Shown here: one piece after another, positions 10,161 to 20,735 of the stretch
Layout of the letters: every line of letters begins with the position of its first letter
How positions within the stretch are numbered: the first letter of the stretch is position 1
NCBI GenBank assembly: GCA_029582165.1
Contig: CM055876.1
Coordinates: 23,908,317-23,972,316, forward strand
Length of the DNA: 64,000 bases
DNA from: Portulaca oleracea
Taxonomy: Eukaryota; Streptophyta; Magnoliopsida; Caryophyllales; Portulacaceae
Direction of reading: 5' to 3'
The notes under the pieces: model-generated
Told to the model about the DNA's origin: nothing
What the model saw: the letters and a program-made list of their open reading frames with translations, nothing else
The model's database searches: none
Translations under genes and position numbers: made by a program

Positions 10161-12740
10161 GAATTATCTCTTCATCGACAACGTCCTTTGAGTTTCTGGT
10201 AATACGCCCGAAGGCGATTAAGACTCCAAGTGAGCTTGCTTGATTTCTAGCCGTCATGGTTGCATTTCTTTTGATGTTCGGGCGGGAGGCAGAAGAATGC
10301 ATATGCGGTCTTATGCATGCTATGCTACATGAATTATGTGAAAATAAAAAAAATGTACAAGACTCTTTTATGTTCAATACACAACTCTATTATGCATTTT
10401 ATACTATAAGACTTTTATGCATGATTTTATGCAGTCCTAATTCTAAGGCATGATGTGACTCTTTTATTTTTATTTTGTACTTTTTTTTTATTTATGCAAT
10501 GCGTGTGACTTTTTTTTTATTTGACTCGAGAAGAAAAAAATAAGGGAAAAAAATAAATAAAAACTAAAAAACTAACATGACTCAAAATGAAAATGAAAAC
10601 GAATTAATGTGACTCAAAATGCAAACTAATGTGACTTAAAATGAAAAATGCACATGACCTAAAAATAAAAACTAAAAAATGCACATCGATTTGCTGCATG
10701 TATGCGATATGAACAGCCCCTACTTTCCCGAGGAAAAAAAAAGTAAGGAAAAGTAAATCAAAAACTCTAAATGTCATGAGTGGTTTCGAAGTGAGTTTTA
10801 GGACAAGGCAAGAGTAGTGAAAATGATTTCTTCTCCTCGAATTGCCTCGCAAGTTGCCATGATGCTGATATTGAGTGATGAGCGAGCCCCTAGTTGGAAT
10901 GTTGTAAAAGACGATATTAATGGAAGACTCAGCCTGCTTAAGCTACATGATGGGATAGTCAAGATGCTCGACCTTGATGTCATGGTGAGGAACCCCAAGC
11001 ACTAAGAAGGATCAAGTGACAAGTCGTCTTGATTTCTCTTGCATTTTCTCTATTCTTCTTGGTTCTTTTATGTAGGAACATGTAAGCACCAAGCCTCCAA
11101 TATCAGTGAACAAATAAATATCTTCAGGCAAGTCAGAATGACGGACCTAGGTGGGTGTTGTCTTCAAGTAACCTTATATTGATGCAGTTGGCTTCTTGTT
11201 CTGCTGAAGGAGTTATCCCTCACTCAGGTGTTCTGGAAGCAAGGATTAACTGACGAATCTCATACATACACTAATGACCAAATCAGAAGAGCTCACAGGG
11301 TAGAGACAACGGAGGATGGATTATGGAAAAGGTAGGAATGGTGGTATAGAAAGTATGTTTGTGAGTGGTTAGGCCCCAATGGTGGGCCAAACGAGGCTAT
11401 GGATGGCTAGGCGAGAGTAGTGATAAGATGTACAGAGGTTCGAACTGATGGAGGTGAACGAGATGGTCTATAGACGGAGCACCCTGTCTCGTGGGTTAAT
11501 CTCATAAGGAAAGAGATGGTCAAATGGCTTTGGTTTGATGGATTTAGGTATAAAGGGTGATCCAAGTCTGATGGGAAAAATGTGGGTGTGTTTAGTGAAA
11601 GAAATCTGACAGCTTTTCGTTATCCTTACATACCAAGGTTTCCTCTCCTTTTGCCTAGCTCGCCTGGTGAGGTTTTCGAGCTAGCCACTCTTTATTCTAT
11701 CTCTCAAAGACCCAGTGATTTGATGATGAATTTTCTCTAAAGTGAATTGCAGCGGCCGGGCCTCAAAGAGGTTTTCCTACGTATCCATTGTGGAATCAGG
11801 CCATTCGTAGTTCAACAGGTGCAACTTTAAACGATTGATGTCTCAAGAAGGACCTTGAGATGGATCGAAAGTTTAATGGGAAGGACAGGAGTGAAGGTTT
11901 GACGGGGAGGTTTTGGGATGTGTGAGTGACCTACCAATGTAAACCGACAATTGCCTCTTATGCCTCTTATTCTTGCTTTCTTTTTTTCTTTTTTTTTGAA
12001 CTTGAAAACCTCAATCTATATGATATTTGTCACCCGCAACACATTAATTGGCTTAAATGGATTCAGGGATGAGGTCATAAAATGAATGACCGGGTTCGTG
12101 GTAGTGGTTAAGAAGATGGTGTGAGAAGGTAATAATGTAGGTAAAACGGTTAGGTGAGAATGAAGGTGGTGATGATGTAGGTGGTAAGGGATGAAAGCCT
12201 CCTATCATAGGCATATCTTTTTAAGATGCATGATTTATTTGATAGCGAGATTCACTTTTAGAGACTATTGGTCGCTTTGAATTATCTCCTTTTGCCTAAC
12301 CTGTTGGGTGAGTGTTCAAGTTAGCTTCTCTCCTCTTAATTGACCTTGGACCCGGGGTAGGGTACAAAAAGTTTAGAGAAAATGTGATGGAGATGTGAGA
12401 TGGAGGAAACAAGCAAATGGATGTGCCAGACTTGGATGGTCATATGGGTGAGTGAGCTCTCCAATTCAAATCAGGAATGCAAGCACAAGATTATTCCTTA
12501 GCAGTTTATAAGCAAATGAAGGGTCAGGGAAGACAAGAGTCATAATCATGAAAGGTTTCATCTTTATTGAATGCAACTAAGATGAATACATTAAAAAAAC
12601 TACTTGGGATATATCCCAACTGACTCTAAAAGAGAAGATAATTGCCATGAAAAGAAAAGATGCAACATAAGGGGATCGCCTAATTGATTTTTGCAGATCG
12701 AGGTTTTGGAAAGACCCTGTTTGACTTTGTAGTAAACCAC
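10161..12740. other. Non-coding interior of the Tat/Ogre-like element
   Basis: No convincing coding region is present. The phrase cctacgtatccattgtggaatcagg near 11777 resembles text I recall from non-coding parts of other plant gypsy-type elements. Polymerase domains are absent here, which is why the element is called non-autonomous. Confidence 0.6.
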
Positions 12741-12745
12741 GTTCT

Positions 12746-13645
12746 CTACTCTGTGATTGGCAGTGACAACACCCCGGATTGGAGCATCTCTTCTATCTTG
12801 TCCTTGAGAATGTTGCATTTATTGGTGTCATGACCTCGCATTCTATGATATTGGCAGAACTTGCCAGCATCCCAAGTTCTGCTTTTGACCTCAGGTTCAG
12901 CTCGAATAGGGGGAAGCTTGATCTTTCCTTCCTTAAGGAGATAGCCGAGAGCCTCCACATAGGTAGTGGAGATCGGAATGAAAGACACGTGTTGTCGCGG
13001 TTCAATATTTCTAGCAAAGGAATTAAGAGCCCCTTGATGAATGTTAGTGTCATTCAATCCCATTGATGATGATCCTTCTCCAATATTTTCTCTGATGCGA
13101 TGTTCAATATTGGCCGTCCTTCTATCGTTTTGTAGAATCCAAAGGATCATATCCATTTTTCGGTCTAGACCCTCCATGCATGATTGCATTTGAATTATTG
13201 TGGTAAAGAGTTTGTCTATAAAAGAACTTTCTCGTTCACCACATCTTCTTTCTTGATATCCTCCTGTAGCTAAGGGCGGAATTTGGTCTTTATTCTCAGT
13301 TAAAGGTGATCGAGAGACATTTAGAACTGTTTTAAACTTCTTCATTGGTGAGTTGGACTTATGTGATTGATCAACTCTAGGAGTAGAAGTGAGTCCCGTG
13401 TCCATATAGTGATTTGCAGACATAGGGATCTCTCTCTTTATTTCACACATGCTTGACATTTCACTATGACGAGTGTTGCTTCCATCTTTATCAAGAAAAT
13501 TCAGCTCATAATTCATCCTTGCTAACGTATCGATGATTTCATCTATTCTCCTATCGTTGCCTTGCATTTGCTGTGAAATTTCAGTCAAATGTTGGGAGAT
13601 GAAGAGATTGAGTTCATTGTTGCTAGGTATTCCGTTGGAGGCCAT
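12746..13645 (-). pseudogene. Partial gag protein of the Tat/Ogre-like element
   Basis: An open frame of 299 codons begins MASNGIPSNNELNLF. It has a hydrophilic, coiled-coil-like N-terminal half (ISQHLTEISQQMQGND). It ends in the Tat/Ogre-type gag tail: LLKEGKIKLPP, then CQYHRMRGHDTNKCNILKDK and IEEMLQSG. Capsid proteins of this group carry the same C-YH-GH-C arrangement in place of a classic CCHC knuckle. The central Retrotrans_gag fold is not recognisable, so the protein is shortened. It lies about 1 kb downstream of the primer site, where gag is expected. There is no pol behind it. Confidence 0.7.
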
Positions 13646-14655
13646 TGGAGACAGTGGTGCAAAGAAGGCAACTTATTTACTCCGAGTTCAAGGTCGGTCA
13701 CCGGATCCTTATTCTGCCTGTATGGAAACCATAAACCTCAATGATTAACCCTGACATTGACCTACCCAAAGACGTAGCGACCTACATGGGACAACCTAAT
13801 GCAAACGATGCCTATATGATGAATGATTTTTTTTTTTTTTGGTATGGACTCACCCAACATTGGGATTACATGATGACCTCTAGCCTAGGATGAGATTACG
13901 TACGGGGAAGGTCCATCGGGCCATCATAAGATCGAGTCAACACTAAAGTCTTAATGAAATCAAATTCGAATAACGACCGGATACACACTTTATGGGCCCA
14001 AATACCTCCAAGGGTTGGATAAAATCAAGCTAAGATCTCGGGCTTAATCAAACCTCTTTGATTTGGGCCCAAGAGAGACCTCTGGGTCTTCTTTAACTTT
14101 TGCATGACTATTGCCCAAACTAAAGCGGCATTTGGGGGAAAAACAATGAGACCGACTCTTAAAAAAAAAACATATATCACGTAATTTATACATATCACAA
14201 TAAGAATGCACATAGCATACAAAATGGGTAATGCACCTAACCAAGGTTCTATATTCAAAGATTTGAGGTCGGATACCTAAAACTAACATACTCATGTCTC
14301 TCACTTGTCACAAATTCTATGAGGTTCATAGTAGTGTGACTCGTGTGTTTCTCGCAAAATTAAATAAATTCATAATCCCGATAATTTTGGAGTGCTTCAT
14401 GAGTGGGAAAGCAATTTGCGACCTTCTTGAAATGTGGGGTTCATTCCTTGAATCCGGAAATATACTTTACACCAAAAGGGAAAATGGGTTAACCTAGATG
14501 GTACCTTTGGGTTCATCTCGATTTATTAAAAACCGAGATGGAGGTCCGTATGCTTGATGCCTAACCAAATAATAAAAATTACAAAAGTTAATTTCTCCTT
14601 TTCAACTTAAAAATTTTAAAAACCGGTTTTTCAAGTTTAGCCCACTTAAAGTAAG

Positions 14656-14673
14656 TCCCCAGTGGAGTCGCCA
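14656..14673 (-). other. Primer binding site, tRNA-Arg type
   Basis: On the minus strand TGGCGACTCCACTGGGGA starts two bases after the LTR end. It is complementary at 17 of 18 positions to the 3' end of plant tRNA-Arg(ACG) as I recall it (...CCCCAGCGGAGTCGCCA). Ogre-type elements are known to use a tRNA-Arg primer. Confidence 0.75.
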
Positions 14674-14675
14674 TT

Positions 14676-16438
14676 TGTGGGACCCGGGAAAATCCCCGTC
14701 GGTGTCCCTCGCGGTAAACGGCAAGTCGAAAGGGGTGTCTTTTCTTTTAGAAGATTCACTTGAATTTCCGTTTAAATGAATAAAAATTGAAATCTAAATA
14801 AACTCTTTTTTCTTCGAAATTTTTATTTACTCAAAGAAATAAACGAAAAACGAAAAAAGAAAGAAAAAAGAAAAAAGAAAACGGAAGAAATAAAAGGACA
14901 GCGCAGAGAGTCTCGGGATTGGGCCCGGGACGACTCACTGTAGCAATACCTGCAGGTATTGTGAGTCAGTGGTCCGGAAAAAGGGTATTGCTTAAACTCC
15001 TTTTTTTTTTTGAAAATACACTTTTTAGTTGGAAATTTTATTTACTCTACGAAATAAATAGAAAAAAGAAACAAAAGAAATAAAGGAAGATAAAAAAACT
15101 GCAAACAAGAAGATTCGAACCCGGGACCGAGGCAATCGAAGATATCGTGGCCGAATCCGAAGTCGGGCCGGGCGTGGGTCGGGCCAGAATACCACCAAGT
15201 ATTCTCATCCGTCCGACCTCGAGCCTACTTCGAACTTAGGATCGGACCTAAAAGAAACTTTTATTTTCGCAATCCGCTTTTTGGAAATCCAAAAAAAAGA
15301 AACCCGAAAGATAAATAAAAAAAGGAAAGAGGAGAGAGTCGCCAATTAATTTTTGAACGAGAATTAATAAACTCAAAAAAAATGACTCTACAAACCACGA
15401 ACCACGAGATTTGGATCCGGGGGTAAGGTTACGAGTTCGGGAATAAAATCCCCGAATCCGGCCGTGCAACGAACGGACTTTACTAAACCGGTTAAAAAAA
15501 TAAAAAAGAGAAGGGGAAAGAAGAGAGTAGAATGGAGTATTAATTATTGTGATTGATGTTATTTAGTTACATACAAATGCAGTAATAAAACGAGAAATAA
15601 ATACAAGAAATAAAAGAAATAAATACAAGCGTACCTTTATTCACGAACAATCCATATTATTTAGGTCGAGTTTAGGGTTAACTCAAGTTACAAGATAATA
15701 TGAATGGAGAAGAGATAGAGATAAAGAAAATGCCAGTTAAAGTGTATGCAAAAAATGAGAGAAATAAAGAGGGAGAAGAAAAGATGAAATCACCAAGTGT
15801 CAATACGCCAGGGTGATTTTTGGTGTGTAGTTGAAGTGGAAATGGTTGGGGTTTTTATAGGAGGAATGAAGGTTGAGAATTAGGTTAAAATGAGGGGAAA
15901 AATACGGCATAATACCGCCAAGTATTAGGCCCGACTGCGCGAAAAAAATAGGTCACGGCACGCTTCCCGAGGCGGATGGAGGCGGCACGGTCAGGCAGAA
16001 CCCGCCCACAATACCTGCAGGCATGCTGGGCTTTGGAGGCGCCCAGCTGCGCGCTTCCCGAGGTCAGCACGCTTCCCGAGGCAACCCGGCCCGACCCGAC
16101 AGAATACCTGCCGGTATGCTGGGCTTGGGAGAAGCCCAGTTGCACGCTTTCCGAGGTGGGCACGCTTCCCGAGGTAACCTGGGTCGGGCATAACTCACCA
16201 GAATACCTGCAGGCATGCCCATATCCGGGTTGCAGTCCTGCTTTGGGCCGCGTGCCAGGATTTACTTTTTTTGGGCTGTTTGAATTGGGCTTTTTTTGTG
16301 ATGGCTTTTTTTTTGGGGTTTTTCCTTCATTTCTTCATCTTTTTTGCATTTCAAAATTCTTTGCATTTTCCTAAACTAAAATAAAAATAAAAATAAAAAT
16401 AATTACAATAATTATGAGACACTTTTTGGGTGTCTACA
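14676..16438 (-). repeat. 5' LTR of the Tat/Ogre-like element
   Basis: This 1763-bp copy is the promoter LTR, because transcription runs to lower coordinates. A TATA box CTATAAAAAC lies at about 15850-15860 on the minus strand. Dyads lie at 14944-14961, 15186-15205, 15910-15927, 16009-16026, 16102-16119 and 16201-16218. The last four are 93-99 bp apart and upstream of the TATA box. The site matching 6045-6062 is destroyed by a cluster of small deletions at about 15120-15245. Confidence 0.93.
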
Positions 16439-16443
16439 CAAAG

Positions 16444-17977
16444 CAACTTAGAGAGACACTTATAGGAAACATTACAGCAGGATATTGGACGAAAATCAGC
16501 AGGACTTTCAGGATTAATCTTTTTGGGAATGAGAGAGATAACAATGTCATTTATACTCCTCAAAATAGATCCTTCCTCAAGGCATTCAAAGATTGCTTCA
16601 CAGAAGAAGTCACCAATTTTATCCCAATTAAATTGATAAAATGAGCTACCAAACCCATCAGGGCCAGGAGCTTTAACAATGGGAATAGAAAAGACAATGT
16701 CACGCACCTCATTCTTATCAAAATTTTTGATAAGTCTCAACTGCTGGCTTATTGAAAGAGTAGCACCTTTCTGGATAATAGAATGATCAACTGCCTGCCT
16801 CTGATAATGCTGTTTCCCCAATAATTTCTCAAAATATGATAGGACTTCTTTAGCAACATTATCAAACCCTGTAATAAAATCACCATTACTGTTCTTCAAG
16901 GAAAAAACAAAAGCCATTTGCTGCTTCTTTCTCATCTTGGTAAAAAAAACTCTTGAAGGGTAGTCACCAAAATTCAACCAATTCAACTTTGATTGTTGCT
17001 GAATCAGTTGCTGAGCAGAATTCAAGATCTTCATATAGTACTCCAACCTTTTCAGCTTCTCCTGGGAAATCAAAGTTTGATTACTTTTATCACTGGAGAT
17101 AGCAATTCGCATTTCCTCCAACTCATGTCTGCTTTTATCAACTTGTAAATGTATATCAGCAAACTGATCTTTATGTAATTTGCTCAAAGGACCTCTTAAA
17201 GACAAAAGAGATTTATGAAACTTGAACATCTTGTGTCCCTCAGTGTTGCTAACAAAATTATTATTCACCACATCAGAATAATTAGCAGAGTTATGCCACA
17301 TAGAGTAGTACTTAAAAGAATAAAACACCTTGGGACTATCAGGAAAATTAATGAGAATGGGAGTATGATCAGAAAGCCCAAACGGAAGATAAGTAGTATG
17401 TGCAAATCCTGTTTGTAAAATCCAATCTTCATTTGAGAAAGCTCTGTCAATACGGAACCAAACATGTGAATTTGTCCAAGTATAATAATCTCCCTGGAAA
17501 ACAAGCTCTTGTAAGTTGGTATGCAACAAGCAGTTCTAGAAATCATCCACTTCAAAATACTCAACTTCAGTCCCTCCAATTCTATCCTCCGGGTAAAGAA
17601 CAACATTGAAATCACCCAAAACAAGCCAACCCTCCTGAATCACTTTATCCAACTGACAAAGCTTATCCCAAACTGATTTTCTTTCAAGAAGATTATTTGA
17701 ACCATATATAAAAGTCACATAAAAGGAAATCCCATCCATCATTCTGGTCGCCAATACATGTATCCATTGTGAATGAATATCTGGCACTTCCACTTTATAA
17801 ATTTAAGGTTTCCAAGCAACAATAATCCTGCATTTCTCATTGACAGTAGCATTATGCACAGAAGACCAATTAGGAAGCAAACTAGATTCAATCTCTGCCA
17901 TTTTTTCAAATTTTGCCTTTATTTCAAATAAGCCAACGAGGCTTACTTGCTGTTGATGCAGGAACATTCCAACTCAT
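16444..17977 (-). pseudogene. LINE-1 ORF2, 5' part: endonuclease and start of reverse transcriptase
   Basis: The frame begins near ATG 17977 (MSWNV, the usual start of plant L1 endonucleases). A small deletion follows, then endonuclease text (EIESSLLPNWSSVHN, WLVLGDFNVVLYPEDRIGG, YTWTN, RIDRAFSN, LSDHTPILINF). Next come the linker and the reverse transcriptase entry (KAPGPDGFGSSFYQ, SLIPKKINPESPADFRPISC). In-frame stops lie near 17803 (TAA) and at 17536 (TAG). The last LINE codons before the insertion encode KLLC, after which the frame enters the LTR. Confidence 0.9.
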
Positions 17978-18074
17978 AATTCTAACCATTTCCACCTACT
18001 GAAACCCCACCTGCCTTTTGAAATGCTTTGAGAACCTCACCTGCTCTTGTATGAGGTTTTCTTGGTATAGCATT

Positions 18075-19667
18075 TGATGAGCCGCAAGTGCACGGGTGCT
18101 CGTGTAGCAAGTATCAAGGTCGATCCCACAGGGACTTTGTTAACTACGCACCAAAGTAGCCTCCTAGGTGATTGCTAAATCGGTCGGGTTTTAGATTGAG
18201 AATAACTAATTCTAGTTCTAGTCACTAAAAAGGTCAAATAAATCAAATATTCACACAATTCACAAGATGAAATCAATATGAGAAAGACGTGTTCAGGGGA
18301 TAAAACCTAAGTCACTTTATGAATCAAACAAGTGGATTGAACATGAATGTCACTAATTTGTTACATTTTAGGGTCGATAATCGCATAAATTCTTCCGTAG
18401 CGAGCTTTTGGCAATGAAACGGATTGCTTAGTAAAACTGATCTATTTGGACTCTTTATTGTGTCAAATTTATCTAAGTTAAATATCAAATTATCCAATGA
18501 CCCCTAGTTACAAAGTCTTCTATCTCTAGTTCACTTCATAATCAATTTAATCCTAAGGGTTCCGATTATCGAATTTCTCCATTCGGTACTTCATTCAACA
18601 ATCTAAATCCATGCTAATGGTGATCAAGCAAAAGCAATGACATACAAAATCAAAGGATAAATAAAATGCATTCAAACTAGATTAACATACTTGTTCAATC
18701 CAACAACACTCAATCCATAAGAGAAATTTGAAAGGGTTTATCCCCCAAACTAAAGAAAACTACTCATTACTCATTTTCAACTCACAAAACATAACAAAAT
18801 CTACTCTAAAAAGCATGAAATCTAAGAGAAAGAGAAGTAAACCGAGATGAAAATAGTTCCTCGCTTGAATGGTAGTCGGTGGGGACTTTTGCTCCTCCAC
18901 TTCAATGGATTTCTTGAGAATCGATCTTCGAACTCCAATAAACTCTCAATCTTCAATTAAGGATGAATGTGGATGGATTTGTGGAGGAAGGGATGGATGA
19001 GGGTAGAGAAGGAGATGGATGGTGAATGGTAGTGAATGAATGAAGGTGGATGGTGATGGATGAATCAGCCGAATCTACAATTATATAGCCATTAAGAGAA
19101 GCTGAAACGGCCAAATCATCATAAACAGGGCCAACACGGACTGTGTTGGTGTCAACACGGGTCATGTTGATGGTTTCTGGGGAAATTGAGCTCTCTGGAG
19201 GCCAACACGGGTCGTGTTGGTTCTGGAGTTTTTTGGGTCGTCTTGTTTCGACCATATCTCCTTCGTCCAACGTCCGATTGACTTGGTTCTTGACTTTTCG
19301 GAAAGCTCTAGGAGTCTACTTTTCATTGGCATAAGTCTCAAAGTCATAGCATACTTGTGGAAATGATGGTGACCAAAAGAGTGGACATATATCTGTTTTC
19401 GCACACTTTCAGCTATTTTACTCATAACTCCATCATCTCAACTCGGAATTGACCTTATAATATATCGTCGGAAAGCTCTTTTAGTGATGAATCAAGTAAT
19501 GGATGTGAACTTTGGAGTTCATATTACTAATTTGCAAAAATTGAACAAAACACACAAAACTTAGTTAAGATAGAGAAATAAGATCATAAAAGATCAATTA
19601 AGCACATTAATCCCCAAATTTCACTATCAAAATGCTTCCAATATATAGTCACTATATGCCCTCATCA
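18075..19667 (-). mobile_element. Solo LTR related to the Athila-like LTRs at 28625 and 33436
   Basis: This 1593-bp sequence starts TGATGAGCCGCAAGTGCACG and ends GCCCTCATCA, with a perfect 5-bp duplication gcatt (18070-18074 and 19668-19672). Its first 900 bp match the LTRs of the element at 28625-34913. No internal region remains, so it arose by LTR-LTR recombination. For minus-strand transcription a TATA box (GGCTATATAATTG) lies near 19080-19090. Three dyads lie just upstream at 19131-19149, 19152-19170 and 19202-19220. Confidence 0.92.
19131..19220. repeat. Three CAACACGG-type dyads in the solo LTR
   Basis: The sites are CCAACACGGACTGTGTTGG, TCAACACGGGTCATGTTGA and CCAACACGGGTCGTGTTGG. 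They lie within 150 bp upstream of the TATA box on the minus strand. The outer bases of the second site (T...A) are a matched change from the others (C...G). Confidence 0.85.
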
Positions 19668-20672
19668 GCATTTGGAGGCAGACTTTTAGAGGGTACAGAT
19701 GGAGTAGTCATCTGTTGTTCAGGAATAAAAGGAGGCGAAGGAGATTTGATAACAACATTCTGCACTGTCTTAGATGAGCCTGCTGCTGTATCTGCAATTT
19801 CCACCAAGCTGCTAGTCACCTTCCTCTTACAATCAACAACAGAATGGCCAAATTGCTTACAGTGAGTACATCTCGTAGGCTTCCAATCATAAATCACCTT
19901 CTGAGAAACAATCACACCATTATCAGCAAAATTCACCACCTCAGGAAAAATACCATCTACGTTCATCTCAACCATCAACCGAGCTGCTGTTAAATCAGAC
20001 TTCTCCCTGGTGCGACCACAGGTTTTGATTGGAATGCCTAGCATACTTCCAATTTTACTAAATCCATTCGAATTCCAGAACTTCAGATTCAATTTAGGGA
20101 GGATAATCCAGACAGGAAGTGAAACAATTGATTCAAGATCAATAGAAAAATTCTCATTCCATTCCCTAACCACCATCGGTTTATTATCAAAATAATATAT
20201 ACCTCTATCCAATACTCTCTTCATATGATTCTCCGAATAAAATTTTACCATATAAACTCCCCGACTTGCTTTAACCACCTTCAATATCTCCATATCTTTC
20301 CAGATGTCCCGAATGAAGCGATTCATATCCTCCCATTGAAGAGTAGTATCAAGAATTCGGCACAACACTGTATTATCCCAAGAATCTTCCCCATAATCAT
20401 CCTCCGTTAACTCTGCATAGAGATTGCCATCAACAGAATTTGGTGGAATGAATCTCAAACTCAAATCCTCTTCCCCGATTAAAGAATTAAAATGCGAAAC
20501 TACATTCGAACAATCTGAATTGATTTCATTCATAACTCTCAAGCTCAGACAACTAACTCTCTCTATAGCTAACGCAGAGGAACTACTCACCAAAGACAAC
20601 CGGAAAAACCGTCGGAAATTTAGCTGGAAATCCTAGAGAGAGAAGCTCTCAGAAGAGAGAGAAAGTTTATAT

Positions 20673-20676
<4 letters not shown>

Positions 20677-20732
<56 letters not shown>
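20677..20732. repeat. (TA)n microsatellite at the 5' end of LINE-1
   Basis: About 28 TA units directly precede the LINE 5' leader on the minus strand, mirroring the tract at 3658-3737. Confidence 0.95.

Positions 20733-20735
<3 letters not shown>

Larger units (their letters stand above)
5584..16438 (-). mobile_element. Non-autonomous Ty3/gypsy Tat/Ogre-like LTR retrotransposon
   Basis: It has two long LTRs (5584-7386 and 14676-16438), each TG...CA when read on the plus strand, and a perfect 5-bp target duplication caaag (5579-5583 and 16439-16443). Orientation is minus. A primer site matching the 3' end of tRNA-Arg abuts the 14676-16438 LTR, and a polypurine tract abuts the other. The 7.3-kb interior has only a partial gag (12746-13645). 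No protease, reverse transcriptase or integrase was seen, so it must have depended on a partner element. The tRNA-Arg primer and the C-terminal gag motif point to the Tat/Ogre group. It is inserted in LINE-1 ORF2. Confidence 0.92.
17982..20599 (-). pseudogene. LINE-1 ORF1 (DUF4283-type, CCHC knuckle), split by a solo LTR
   Basis: Read down from ATG 20599, the first 309 codons are LINE sequence. They contain a DUF4283-like RNA-binding region (RFIRDIWKDMEILKVVKA, MVVREWNENFS, LPVWIILPKLNL) and the knuckle CTHCKQFGHSVVDC. The frame is then cut at 19673 by a 1593-bp solo LTR. It resumes at 18069 for about 29 codons and ends at a TAG (17982-17984), just before ORF2. The four codons after the cut in the apparent 315-residue frame come from the LTR. 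ORF1 proteins of this type coat the LINE RNA. Confidence 0.88.
3738..20676 (-). mobile_element. L1-type LINE retrotransposon, split by two later insertions (LINE-1)
   Basis: On the minus strand the order is a CT-rich 5' leader (about 20670-20600), ORF1 with a DUF4283-like region and CCHC knuckle, ORF2 with endonuclease, reverse transcriptase and zf-RVT-like domains, a short 3' UTR with an AATAAA signal near 3760, and then a TA tract. Subtracting the LTR element 5584-16438 and the solo LTR 18075-19667 leaves about 4.5 kb. It is inactive: ORF2 has in-frame stops near 17803, 17536 and 4571, a frameshift near 4105 and a small deletion near its start. Both insertions are precise and leave the frame continuous once removed. 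Confidence 0.92.
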
